The notes below the pieces were generated by a model. It worked only from the letters and a program-made list of their open reading frames with translations. It was not told the DNA's origin and did not search any database. A stretch of 64,000 nucleotides of DNA, from assembly GCA_019096065.1 (NCBI GenBank), contig JAGUCH010000001.1:13020001-13084000 (forward strand), in the 5' to 3' direction. Numbering within the stretch: the stretch's first letter is position 1; each line of letters opens with the position of its first letter. The position numbers were made by a program, and so were the translations under genes. This document shows, piece after piece, positions 32,900-45,084 of this stretch. The stretch is from Paracyclopina nana. Lineage: Eukaryota > Arthropoda > Copepoda > Cyclopoida > Cyclopettidae.

Positions 32900-35720
32900 G
32901 CTTTGACAGTTGAATAGGTTAGGTTAGGTTAGGTTAGGTTTTTGACGGCTGAATCCGAGGCTTTTTGACTGTGAATGTTGAGGCTTCTTTGATGGCCGAA
33001 TCCGAGGCTTTATGGCGGCCGAATCCGAGGCTTTTTGACGGCTGAATCCGAGGCTTTTTGACTGTGAATGTTGAGGCTTCTTTGATGGCCGAATCCGAGG
33101 CTTTATGGCGGCCGAATCCGAGGCTTTTTGACGGCTGAATCCGAGGCTTTTTGATGGCCAAATCCGAGGCTGCTTTGATGGCCAAATCCGAGGCTGCTTT
33201 GATGGCCGAATCCGAGGCTGCTTTGATGGCCGAATTCGAGGCTTTTTGACGGCCGAATCCGAGGCTTTTTGACGGCCGAATCCGAGGCTTTTTGACGGCT
33301 GAATCCGAGGCTTTTCGACTGTGAATGTTGAGGCAGCTTGATGACCGAATCCCGAGGCTTTATGGCGGCCGAATCCGAGGCTTTATGGCGGCCGAATCCG
33401 AGGCTTTATGGCGGCCGAATCCGAGGCTTTTTGACTATGAATGTTGAGGCTGCTTGATGACCGAATCCGAGGCTGCTTTGATGGCCGAATCCGAGGCTGC
33501 TTTGATGGCCGAATCCGAGGCTGCTCAACTGTCATTACCCTGGCTTAAAGGCATCTGCAGCTTTGAGATCGGAGGCTATTTGACTGTGAATGTTGAGGCT
33601 GCTTTGACAGTTGAATAGGTTAGGTTAGGTTAGGTTAGGTTTTTGACGGCTGAATCCGAGGCTTTTTGACTGTGAATGTTGAGGCTTCTTTGATGGCCGA
33701 ATTCGAGGCTTTTTGACGGCCGAATCCGAGGCTTTTTGACGGCTGAATCCGAGGCTTTTTGACGGCTGAATCCGAGGCTTTTTGATGGCCGAATCTGAGG
33801 CTTTTTGACGGCTGAATCCGAGGCTTTTGATGGCCGAATCCGAGGCTTTGTGACGGCCGAATCCGAGGCTTTATGGCGGCCGAATCCGAGGCTTTTTGAC
33901 GGCTGAATCCGAGGCTTTTTGACTGTGAATGTTGAGGCTTCTTTGATGGCCGAATCCGAGGCTTTATGGCGGCCGAATCCGAGGCTTTTTGACGGCTGAA
34001 TCCGAGGCTTTTTGATGGCCAAATCCGAGGCTGCTTTGATGGCCAAATCCGAGGCTGCTTTGATGGCCGAATCCGAGGCTGCTTTGATGGCCGAATCCGA
34101 GGCTGCTTTGATGGCCGAATTCGAGGCTTTTTGACGGCCGAATCCGAGGCTTTTTGACGGCCGAATCCGAGGCTTTTTGACGGCTGAATCCGAGGCTTTT
34201 CGACTGTGAATGTTGAGGCAGCTTGATGACCGAATCCCGAGGCTTTATGGCGGCCGAATCCGAGGCTTTATGGCGGCCGAATCCGAGGCTTTTTGACTAT
34301 GAATGTTGAGGCTGCTTGATGACCGAATCCGAGGCTGCTTTGATGGCCGAATCCGAGGCTGCTTTGATGGCCGAATCCGAGGCTGCTCAACTGTCATTAC
34401 CCTGGCTTAAAGGCATCTGCAGCTTTGAGATCGGAGGCTATTTGACTGTGAATGTTGAGGCTGCTTTGACAGTTGAATAGGTTAGGTTAGGTTAGGTTAG
34501 GTTTTTGACGGCTGAATCCGAGGCTTTTTGACTGTGAATGTTGAGGCTTCTTTGATGGCCGAATTCGAGGCTTTTTGACGGCCGAATCCGAGGCTTTTTG
34601 ACGGCTGAATCCGAGGCTGTTTGACGGCTGAATCCGAGGCTTTTTGATGGCCGAATCTGAGGCTTTTTGACGGCTGAATCCGAGGCTTTTTGATGGCCGA
34701 ATCCGAGGCTTTTTGACGGCCGAATCCGAGGCTTTATGGCGGCCGAATCCGAGGCTTTTTGACGGCTGAATCCGAGGCTTTTTGACTGTGAATGTTGAGG
34801 CTTCTTTGATGGCCGAATCCGAGGCTTTATGGCGGCCGAATCCGAGGCTTTTTGACGGCTGAATCCGAGGCTTTTTGATGGCCAAATCCGAGGCTGCTTT
34901 GATGGCCAAATCCGAGGCTGCTTTGATGGCCGAATCCGAGGCTGCTTTGATGGCCGAATCCGAGGCTGCTTTGATGGCCGAATTCGAGGCTTTTTGACGG
35001 CCGAATCCGAGGCTTTTTGACGGCCGAATCCGAGGCTTTTTGACGGCTGAATCCGAGGCTTTTCGACTGTGAATGTTGAGGCAGCTTGATGACCGAATCC
35101 CGAGGCTTTATGGCGGCCGAATCCGAGGCTTTATGGCGGCCGAATCCGAGGCTTTTTGACTATGAATGTTGAGGCTGCTTGATGACCGAATCCGAGGCTG
35201 CTTTGATGGCCGAATCCGAGGCTGCTTTGATGGCCGAATCCGAGGCTGCTCAACTGTCATTACCCTGGCTTAAAGGCATCTGCAGCTTTGAGATCGGAGG
35301 CTATTTGACTGTGAATGTTGAGGCTGCTTTGACAGTTGAATAGGTTAGGTTAGGTTAGGTTAGGTTTTTGACGGCTGAATCCGAGGCTTTTTGACTGTGA
35401 ATGTTGAGGCTTCTTTGATGGCCGAATTCGAGGCTTTTTGACGGCCGAATCCGAGGCTTTTTGACGGCTGAATCCGAGGCTTTTTGACGGCTGAATCCGA
35501 GGCTTTTTGATGGCCGAATCTGAGGCTTTTTGACGGCTGAATCCGAGGCTTTTTGATGGCCGAATCCGAGGCTTTTTGACGGCCGAATCCGAGGCTTTTT
35601 GACGGCTGAATCCGAGGCTTTTTGATGGCCGAATCCGAGGCTTTTTGACGGCCGAATCCGAGGCTGCTTTGATGGCCGAATTTGAGGCTTTTTGACGGCC
35701 GAATCCGAGGCTTTTTGGCT
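32900..35720 (-). repeat. Higher-order repeat with TTAGG blocks
   Basis: Dense inverted copies of the subterminal motif (GAATCCGAGGCTTTTTGACG and variants) are organised in units of about 701, 862 and 863 bp, judged from (AGGTT)5 blocks at 32,916, 33,617, 34,479 and 35,342. Three units also hold a 36-bp piece of the membrane-protein gene (33,535, 34,397 and 35,260). The near identity of the 862-bp units indicates recent amplification. Apparent reading frames are repeat-derived. Confidence 0.92.
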
Positions 35721-35814
35721 GTGAATGCCTTATTTCATCTTCCTTTTTTGCTTCCTCTTTTTTCTGTTGGGCAGAAAATCAGCTGTTGGCCTGTTGCTGT
35801 TTTTGTTTTTCACG

Positions 35815-36117
35815 AATTACGAGCTGTGAATTATGATGACGTCACTACGGGGAGCGCTAAGTAAATAACGCACGGCAATTTGACGGAAAAATTAAAACTC
35901 CGTGATTAAAAAAATTCGCGTAATGGCGGATGGCTAGGCGGATAAAAATCGTCGATTTGAGGGACTTCCCGGGCACGTAGAGAAAAAATCTTTTGAGTTT
36001 TGGCGATCCCATGGGGCCCCTGAAGAGCTGAGCAAAAAAAATCGGGTAGGCCTATAGTCAAAAAAAGCAATGCCTCATTTGTGTCAAATCATAGTGACTC
36101 ATTTGCCAGCCCCTTTT
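35815..36117 (-). repeat. Right terminal inverted repeat
   Basis: Reverse complement of 17,545-17,850, ending CTCATTTGCCAGCCCCTTTT. It contains TGACGTCA, GACGGAAAAATTAAAACTCC and CCCATGGGGCCCCTGAAGAG. Confidence 0.92.
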
Positions 36118-36726
36118 ATTCCGGACTTTAAGTGAGTAATACATATAAAGGCTAATTATAGAACCGATTATGGTTTCAATTATAATTGCATAAGTTTTTA
36201 ATATGTTAATATTTTTTAATTATTTCAATCATGCGTTCTCAATAGAAGGTACGGGTGATAATGAAAACAAAAAATCAATCCTAGCCTTGATTCTTAGTCG
36301 TCACTATTTCCGAATTCATATGTTTAGCGATATCGTTACGCTTTTCTCTGTAGTAATAGACATTACTAGGAAATAAAATGCCCAACGAAATCAATGTTTT
36401 TGTACAACTATTTTTTGTTTTGTTTTGTGGGGTATAATAGTTTCATTTGGCAAAATATGTTAACATTGTTAAACATTGTTCCATAGTTTATCCAGATAAA
36501 GTTTAAAAGAGCAATTGTCGTAAGAGGTCACTTTACATTACAGATCATCTTGGTAAGGGCTAGGGGTAAAAAGGTGTTTCACTAGTAGGAGCTGCAGAGA
36601 GGTTTGAAGCCGGCATCTATGCGTCAGTTTGTCTTCCTCATAGCCTATGTTACTAACTTTATATTTCATATTATCTGCTAGCATACACATGCAAGTTTGT
36701 TACTTAATTTTTTTACATATTAGTAT
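36118..36726. other. Intergenic, nothing recognised
   Basis: AT-rich with no coding frame of note; flanks the giant element on the right. Confidence 0.5.
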
Positions 36727-37446
36727 ACAGTCTGGCCCATAGATTTCTGTACACTTTGAAATCAAAAGTTTGTGTTATCACTTCCGGAAATTGTCGACAA
36801 AATGGATACTGTTGGAAAGCTTGAAACTTAAGCCATCTTTTTTAGTTTTGAGATTTTTAAAAGTATTAATTCAAATTTTGATTTAGACCACAAAATTGAT
36901 AGTTACTCCAAATTCACGTTTTTTCACTGATTTTTTTGATGAAAAGTCACTTTCACAAAAAAATTATTTATTCAATTTTACATAAAATTGGTTAAACATT
37001 TGATCTTCATAAACAAAAAATTCCAAAGATGTGATGTTTAAAACACTAATTTTGAAATTTTTTTAGTAGGCAGTGGCCTTATTGTATTTTTTCTTTTTAC
37101 TGAAAAATATCCCTTCCAATCATCCACCTTTCTGATGAGCCAGTACAGTGCTGCAAGATTTTTATTCATGAAAAAATGACAAAAAATAGCCAGGATTAGC
37201 TTAGCTGAAATTTTGGTCAATAATAGCCGGTTTTGGCAAATTTGCTTTTTTGGGAGAAAAATTGAGGGTACCTCAGGAAAATTAAGTTATCTCATTTTTT
37301 TACTTTTAATTTCTTTTATCCATTGAAGCAAAAAAAGATGGCAAAATATTCAAGCTTTCCAATGATATCCATTACGTCCAATATTTCCCGAATTTGTAAC
37401 ACAAACTTTTGATTTCTAAGTGTGCATAAATCTCCGGGACAGTCTT
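36727..37446. mobile_element. 720-bp non-autonomous TIR element
   Basis: The first 130 bp (CAGTCTGGCCCATAGATTTC onward) match the reverse complement of the last 130 bp imperfectly; the best-conserved stretch is GAAATCAAAAGTTTGTGTTA and a later TTGGAAAGCTTGAA word. No transposase inside. The CAGTC-type end next to TA recalls Tc1/mariner, but family is inferred. Confidence 0.75.
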
Positions 37447-38306
37447 TCAAGGCAACTATTAATTTTTTTTTCAGAATCCACGTTTCTTTTAGTTTGCCGA
37501 TTATTTCGAGCAAAGGTTGTGTGAATATCATTTCCTTTTTGCGCTAACTAGGCATGACTTTGTGCATGTGTTCACTGCTGTACGTAGATCCTCTTCACTC
37601 TAAGTGGACACTATTGCAGCTCACTGCTTGTTGGGCAAACTTTCCTCAGAAAGCCAATAATAACGAATTCTCCCTAAATGCAACTAGTGCCAGCCGATTA
37701 CTCATACTTGAAATATGCTCGCTCCATGCAATCATCGTGAATTATTCACTTCCATTTTATGACGCCAATGAAGTAAATGAAGAAATTTTCTCATAGACCA
37801 TTTATTTTTCATGAAAATTCCTGAACGGCACGTTGACTTTGCATTAACTTCTTTTAGAAGTAGGCATTTTCAAAAGCTTGTAATAAGCACTTTAAGCGTG
37901 CTTTTTGTAGCCATGACAGAATGCTTTCGACAATTTCGAGGAGACTTGTAATGCATTATTTTTTATCAAGGCTAGCTTATGGTGCGATATGCGTCACGTA
38001 TAATGTATATTTGTCGTTATTGCCGTTATTAAAATTGAATGGTATACCATTCCATCGTTTCCAAGCAACCGAGAGGCCTAACTAGGCACTCGGTGTAAAA
38101 CAAGCGCCTCCAATCGAGCCCTTTCTTTAAGCAGAAAGTGGCTTGAAAGTAATTGCTAAATAATTCAATTAGACATATATCAAGAGTTCAGCATAGTTGA
38201 CTTTGCTTTGGTTACCGTTTCCTTAGCACTCACTCAGCCTTTACGTGGACAAAGGCCACGGTCAAGGCTTCTTACTAAAGCTTAGTCCCTGTACATTGCT
38301 CTCATC
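37447..38306. other. Intergenic upstream of the 1784-aa gene
   Basis: No conserved coding frame; short frames near 37,554-37,796 have no supported start or splice sites. The last 300 bp are presumably promoter and leader, without a clear TATA box. Confidence 0.4.
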
Positions 38307-41300
38307 ATGCGAGGGCCTATTATATTCGGTTTACTCGTCGTTTCGGTTCAACAATGCTTGAGTGCAATGTATCTCGGAGATGCGTTTTGCAGCAGCAGTG
38401 AACTTGAAGACGAATGTGACGCACGTGGCCCTTTTGGAGAATATTGCAATGAAGGCAGCCAACCTAGGTGAGTACTTTTCCCACCTTATCATGTATTCAC
38501 GTTAAGCAAATTGGCTTCTTTTAGGAAATGTCGAGCTCAAACTGTCAGCATCAATGAAACGAATTGTTCAGATTTATCAATTACTTTGCTAGAGCAAGTT
38601 CCTCCCTCATATACGTTGGCAGCATTCATGACTCAACAAAAATGCACGATACCTAATTCAATCAACTCAAGAGATACTGCAGGCTTTCAGCTCTTGAAAG
38701 AAGTATCTAATATTAACTCTAATGCTACCTCCGTATCTTTCGGCCCTGTGGATGGAAGTAACTTTTGTGGCCTATGGAATCTGGTCTTCGTCTTATCTGA
38801 TAATGCCCAATTCTACGTAGAGCATCAAGTAGAAACTTTGTTTGTGAACTGCTCTAACGTCAACTTTGGCGTAGATGTAGCCATTAACGATACACTAGTC
38901 GTTTCTCCGGAGACTCGAGGTCCCCTGAATGACGTTTCAGTCAAGATCACTAACATTGGAAATGGCAAATGTCAGCCTCAAGTCATGATGTGCTTGTTTT
39001 GTGATCACTCGAGCCAAGCCATCAACAACAACCCAATGGTAAAGCTACAAAGTATATTTTTTGTGTCTTTTAAGAACGCCTATGCCACTATTTTCAGGGC
39101 ACAAAAGCCTTTACTAAATTTCTAGCTTCAAAGCCCTTTAATAAGAAGATGCAAGAATTAGATGACTGCCATCCCCTGCACGAATCTTTTTTGATTCCAT
39201 CTGAAACTGGATTCCTCGATTTAGAAAATATTACAATTCCTTGCAATAACCCCGCAATTGAAGGTCAACATTGTGGGGTAATTGTTTTTGCCGATCCCTT
39301 GGATACATGCTTGGATACTGACTCATCGGACAATATTGGCTACATCCCTGTCTTTGTCAATTCATCCGATTGCTTCTATGAAAAAATGAATGACAATGAA
39401 AAGTGCCAAGCTTTTAGTGATCCTATGTCGGATTCGATGGGTCTTTTCAAGTACTCACCTTACAGAGGTGCATATGGAGCCGTATTTAGAGGCAATGCAA
39501 TCATCAATGTCAGACGCGAAAATCCACTTGCGAAAATCATTAAAGGAAGGTCTCGAATTTCTGCATGGAACAAAGGACTGTGCGATGACCAATGCACATC
39601 GCTGTACAACTTTAAGAAAGCTACTTACGATGCTCAAAATAAATTTTCCTCTAGAGTTCTCGATTTGGCGAGCAACCTGGCGAAAAAAGCGAGTTCAATT
39701 GATGCGTCAAGGGGGGAAAATGATAAAATGATCAAAATTACTTCTTTCATGAGCACATTGTTAAGGTGTTCTATTGAGGATTCCGAGACTTGTCCATTTG
39801 CACCTGATATTGTCAGTGGACTCATAATGCTGATAAAAGATGCAATGCAAATGAAACATCATAGAAATCGGGGTAGTCATGGAGGAGACGATGACGAAAA
39901 TGATGATGACTACAAAAATACTGTTTATGACGAAGACTACGACAGCGGCTACGACGAAGATGATTTTGGTTATGATGATGGAGGATCAGGAACTGATAAT
40001 GAAGGCTCTGGTGATGAATACAATGGCTCATATGATCAAGGATCAGGCTATGGAAATGTACGGAGGAAGCGTCAAATCCTGAAGCGATTGGGTGACACGT
40101 TGGGTTGCAGTGAAGCTGCAGGTCTGGGAGATTGCTTGAAAGACAAGTTTAAGCCTAAAAGGGCTGATTCTGCTGATGGCAGAGGAGCTGGTTCGGGAGG
40201 AGATTTTGAAGAAACACTCGAGGAGCTCGCTAAAAACTTTGAATGGGATTCGGAAGAAAGCTCGACAACTGAAAGTAGCGCTATAAAAGAAATAATCGAC
40301 TCTCTTGGCAGTGACGGCTTTAGCTTAGATGGTCTGAAATCTAAGCTGACAGGATTTTTAGGATTCAACTCGACAAAAACTCAAGCTGGTATTTTGGGTA
40401 AATTGAGCTCAATGTTTGAGTGTGACACATCGGAAAATATCCATGACTGCTTACAAAAGGAGGTTACAAACCTACTGGACAATCCTGGAAGACCTGATTA
40501 CCCCGCAGTTACAGATATACTTGACAAAATCGGCCAGAAACTTGATTGCAAGAGAGATAACATCCTTAGTTGCATAGAAAATGCCACTAAACTCGAGAAC
40601 GAACAGTCGAAGGCATTTGATAATATAAGGTCAGAAATCGAGACTTTGATTAAGCAAGGAAACAACCAGGGAAGTAATATGGATTGGAGTGGAATTAAAG
40701 CAAAATTGTCGGGACTGCTAAAGCAAAATGTAGGTGCCAGCAATGATTCAGGCATTCTTACGCGATTGAGCAAACAATTGGACTGCAAAGAAGGCGACAG
40801 CTTGCCTGATTGTATCAAAAATGCAGTGAAGGAGATGCAAAGTGGCTCTTTGGATTACCAAGGAAGTGAAAGTTTTGATTTTGCATCAAAGAGGCTAAAA
40901 AGTAGCTCGAAAAGTAATGAAAGGCAACAGGGGCGTGACACAAAGCAAAGGGGAAATAAATCAAATCAGTCCCAGCCTAGTCGGAAAGGGGAAAAAGATG
41001 ACTCTAGAAGCGATGAGAGTAGTGAAGACGAATCAAGTGAAGAATACCATTACAATAATGACAGTCAAGGTAGGAATACTGGCTTGCAACAGCAAAAGGG
41101 AAAGGGGGGAAAGGAAGACAACCAGCTACAAGGAAGCAGAGGACAGAACAGTAGAAGGCAGCAAAATAGAGGCGGAAAATCTGGAAGCGAAGAGAGTGGT
41201 GAAGACGAAGATAGTGAAGAGTATTATTACAATAATGATAGTCAAGGTAGAAATGCTGGACGGCAACAGCAAGGGGGAAAGAGAAACAACCAGCAACAAA

Positions 41301-43837
41301 TAGAAGGAAGCAGAGGACAGAACAATAGAAGGCAGCAAAACAGCGGAGGAAAATCTGGCAGTGATGAGAGTGGTGAAGACGAATCTAGTGAAGAGTATTA
41401 TTACAATAATGACAGTCAAGGTTGGAGTGCTGGACGACAACAGCAAGGAAAAGGAGGTAATCAACAGGGACGAAATCAAGGTAATCAAAATTCTCCTGCA
41501 GATCAAGACAGGCAAAATCAAGGCAAGGGAAAAAATGGACAGCGGCCTCCACAAGGAGAGCAAGATCAACAGGGCCCAAGTCAAAGAGGACAAGCCAAAA
41601 ATGGACAGCAAGGTCAAAAGGGCCAGGCTGGAAATGGACAAGAAGGTCAGCAAGGTTTCGATCAAAATGAGCAACAAAGGCAAGGCCAGCAGGGGCAAGG
41701 TCAAAGAGGGGCTAGTAAAAATGGACAACAAGGTAGCAAAGGACAAGGCGGAAATGGACAAAAAGGTCAGCAAGAAATGAGTCCTGACCAAAATGGACAG
41801 CAAGGTCAAAATAGACAAGACGGTCAAAAGGACCAGGTCGGTTTTGGACAAGGGGGTCAGCAACGTCCTGATCAAAATGGACAGCAGCGTCCTGATAAAA
41901 ATGGTCAGCAACGTCCTGATCAAAATGGACAGCAGCGTCCTGATAAAAATGGTCAGCAACGTCCTGATCAAAATGAACAGCAAAGTCAAGGTCAGCAGGG
42001 ACAAGGTCAAAGAGGACCAGTTGACAATGGACAAAAAGGTCAAAAAGAGCAAGGTGGAAATGGACAAGGAGGCCAGCAAGAAATTGGCTATCAAGATAAA
42101 AATGGACATCAAGGTCAAGGTAAGCAAGGTCAAGGTCAAAGAGGAGTTGATGGAAATGGGCAAGGGGGTCAAAATGGACAACAAAGTCAAACAGGACCTG
42201 GTAAAAATGGACAACAAGGTCAAAAAGAGCAAGGTGGAAATGGAAAAGAAGAAATTGGTCCCAATGCTCAGCAAGGTCCTGATCAAAATGGACAACAAGG
42301 AATGGGTCATAAAGAAATAGGTCAACAAAGTCCTAACAAAAATGGACCTCGTGGGCAAGATGAGCAGATTCACGGCCAAAAGGGATCTGGCCAAAAACTA
42401 CCGATTGACAATGGCCAAGAGGACTATTATGAAGATGGTTACACCTACCCGGAAAATAAGGAATACCTCTATGATAAAGGTCCCGAGGGCAATGAAGATT
42501 ATTTGTCGCAGGATGGAGGCTCTAATGACAATGACTCTAATAGGCATAAAGGACAGAGACGAAATGATCAAAATTGGCAGCAACAATGGCCAAATCGAAT
42601 TGGTCAGCGTGATGAAGGCCGAACTAGTTTTAGTAAAGATCGTCGACCAAATAAAGATCAGCAAGGCTATTATGGTGACCGAGGACAAGGATGGACGCAG
42701 AATGGAAAATATGGCAGCCAGCAAAACTGGAAGGGTAACAAAAATCCTTTGGATTCTTTAGAGAGGAAAGTGGTCTCGTTGCTGAGATGTGGAAATAGCG
42801 GGAAAATGTCCTGCAACGCACGACCCCTTGCAACTGATCAAGTCATTGGAGAGTGCGCTTGCCACTTGATTTGGGCAAAAGATTCACCATCTAGTAACAA
42901 GTTTTGCCAGTTTTTAAATGATGACGAAAAGGAAAATTTCGCTGATTTGGCAATAATGACATTGAAAAATGGACTGCCCCAGTTTCCTGAAAAAATGAAA
43001 GTAGCTTCAAAATTCACGACAATACTAAGAACAGCTGCTTTGGAGGTCGCAGCCTCGATGAAAGCACCTGTGGAAGCATCCGAACTTGAATCAACGATGC
43101 TGAAAGCAAAAGAAAGGTTGGCTAACTTGACGAGCTCAGCGAATGGAGATTTGGGCCCCTTGCCTGTAGCAGTTCATGACTTCATTGACAAGCTTACAAA
43201 AGATGACTACGTTTCTATTGCGAGCATCGTGAACGAAATTTTAGGCTTCTTTACAATGGGAAATAGCTGCGACTTTGATGGAGTGACGGGTTTTCCCACG
43301 AGAGAAGAGTTTTGCCAGAGCCACCTTGATGATATGTACTCTAGGCAAATTATGGATTGCAATTTTGACTTGAACACTCATGTCAATGCGGCTGCAGAAT
43401 GGAACAACTTCATGTGGGGCGTGTTTCCCATGAGCAACGAGACCGTGGATAGGTATATAACAATTGGCGGACATAAAGCAAGACATCCTCTGTAAGAATA
43501 ATGATTTTTCAGCTCTTACGTTGATACGGAAGACGACGCGGCTTTTATGGGCTCTCCTCGCCGGCGAATGACGCCAAAAAAGAAAGCCCAACGTGGAAGC
43601 CAATGCAACCAAGGTTCGCCCAAAGGTCAGTCTCCTCAACAAGTATTCTGGCGGATGGAAGACGAGACTTTCAAGGTCGGCACTTTTTGCGACTTGACAA
43701 AAGCGTACCACTGGAAACCTGTGGCATCTTGCAAAAAGTGCAACTCTTGCGGCAAACGCAGCGAAGGTTTCGGTGGCAACAAGGGCCGTAAGGACAATCA
43801 GGGAAATAAAGGAAAAGGAGGATTCCGCCAATATTGA
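38307..43837 (+). CDS. Secreted 1784-aa protein with Gln/Gly-rich domain
   Basis: Exons 38307-38467, 38525-39038, 39098-43452 and 43513-43837 (introns of 57, 59 and 60 nt) give 1784 residues. A signal peptide (MRGPIIFGLLVVSVQQCLSA) leads into a cysteine-rich N-terminal region (20-450) with many N-glycosylation sites. An acidic Asp/Tyr/Gly tract (about 490-545) ends at a furin-type RRKR (547-550). Then come about four copies of a helical motif with paired cysteines (ILxxLxxxLxC...LxDCI, 550-810), a long low-complexity region of GQQ, NGQ and RPDQNGQQ repeats (about 830-1440), and a folded C-terminal region with further cysteines and a basic tail. An extracellular matrix, adhesive or cuticle role is inference. 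An in-frame TAA at 43,493 is removed by the 60-nt intron 43,453-43,512. Confidence 0.85.
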
Positions 43838-43850
43838 TCAACTATATGTC

Positions 43851-45084
43851 CCCAACAAAACCCTGTTTTAACCTGTAACTATGTTGCAACTATCTTACCA
43901 ACGAAATATGACAGCCTAGTTGACCACCCTTAAATGGAGACACGCATTAAATTGATTATGGCACCTTGTTGGTGTAGTGAGGGGCTAGTGAAAATGATAT
44001 AGTGCATTATGTTTCAAAGTGACTTGAGCCACTGGTGATGTACCATATCATTTAAGCATAGTGCACTGATAGTGTATACTTTTAAACTTTCAACCATAAT
44101 GCTGCTACCAGACGCATGGTTCACTACCACGTAACTGCTAGTGCACTACCTAGTTGTAATTAAGTTAAAGGATTATTTATTAATGTAATTATCATATCAT
44201 TATTTTGATTTAAGCATGGTCCACATAAACATCCAAGCATACTTGATGGTGCATGAACTTAGATGACATCACTAGTGTTGACATAGTGTGTAACAGATTT
44301 TATTCTCCAAGGCCCTTTAACCAAGCATCCTCTTATGAGCAGTTAGTTCCATACAGTCAGCGCTAAGTTTAGGCGCAAGATGGTGCTGACTATCAAACTT
44401 AAACTTAGACAGCATGGCTGAATGATTAGATAAGAATAAAAGAGTGGATGATAGTGACTGAATCACACACAAAGTATACAGTATTGAAATATTAAAAAAA
44501 TCTCAGCTTTTGTTTGAAAATGAGAAGCATGATATTTTCTAACTCAGTTTTCATGTTGTTCTAAACAACATTCATTAATGATGATTTTTGAAATCTTAGA
44601 ACCATTAAAAGTTATTGATAAGAACAATTTCACAAATTATTCAATTGCTAGCAGAGCCATCTCTGAACAGTTTACTAAGTTAGATTAGATGCCAACTTCA
44701 CCTAAGGCGTTGAACATAGTATCAGACTCGTGAAAAGGTAGTTACAAAAAACATAGTAGATGAATAATACAATTTGCAGCATCCCATCATGATGGGCACA
44801 TAGTTAAAAAAAGGTGGTGTTGCCCAAGTTTGTAACTTGCTAGAAACTACCTTCATGGCCTGGTTGCAGCATAGTGAGAAAAATGGTAGTAGTACTATGA
44901 AAATGTACTTGGTTTTCACTAGGCCTGTCACATAGTAGGAAGATAGTTACAGGAAATGGTAGTGGCAACCAAGTGAATTTTTGCCATGCATTCTTAAAAA
45001 CCAAGTTTCTGGGTAATTCAACTACCCATTTTTTACCAACTACCTTTTCATTGGTGGTCAACTATACCAAAAGGTTTTGTTGGG
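43851..45084. mobile_element. 1.23-kb non-autonomous element, CCCAACAAAACC ends
   Basis: CCCAACAAAACC at 43,851 has its exact inverse GGTTTTGTTGGG ending at 45,084; inside the ends TAGTTGACCACC and its inverse GGTGGTCAACTA also pair. The interior has many TAGTGCA, GTAGT and CTACC words and no credible coding frame. It begins 14 bp after the stop codon of the 1784-aa gene, within its 3' UTR. Superfamily not assigned. Confidence 0.72.

Larger units (their letters stand above)
17545..36117. mobile_element. 18.6-kb TIR-bounded composite element
   Basis: The first 300 bp (from AAAAGGGGCTGGCAAATGAG) recur inverted at the far end (ending CTCATTTGCCAGCCCCTTTT at 36,117). Internal order: left TIR, subterminal motif array, 174-bp satellite, transposase-USP gene (minus), 18-bp minisatellite, a 149-aa gene (minus), an inverted membrane-gene fragment, a third truncated TIR, a motif array, a membrane-protein gene (plus), a small type I membrane gene (plus) hosting a MITE, a 9-bp minisatellite, a higher-order repeat with TTAGG blocks, and the right TIR. 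The internal TIR and inverted gene fragment show that at least two related copies fused. No clear target duplication is seen (flanks ATTGA and ATTCC). It is not a typical Polinton: no DNA polymerase B or retroviral-type integrase was found. Confidence 0.8.

Noticed and set aside
32564-32917. Leu/Asn- and Val/Gln-repeat frames
   Set aside because: Artefact of the 9-bp minisatellite.
17545-36117. Identification as a Polinton/Maverick or endogenous large DNA virus
   Set aside because: No polymerase B, retroviral-type integrase, packaging ATPase or capsid gene was found; the recombinase present looks like a DDE_Tnp_4-type transposase.
41126-42394. 422-codon Leu/Ile/Thr-rich minus-strand frame
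   Set aside because: It is the antisense of the Gln/Gly/Asn repeat region; composition follows from the repeat and no start, splice or domain supports it.
43492-43512. A 21-nt micro-intron (GTAAG...TTTCAG) removing the TAA at 43,493 in the 1784-aa gene
   Set aside because: A normal 60-nt intron using the upstream donor at 43,453 (AG|GTATAT) and the same acceptor also keeps frame and matches the 57- and 59-nt introns of the same gene.
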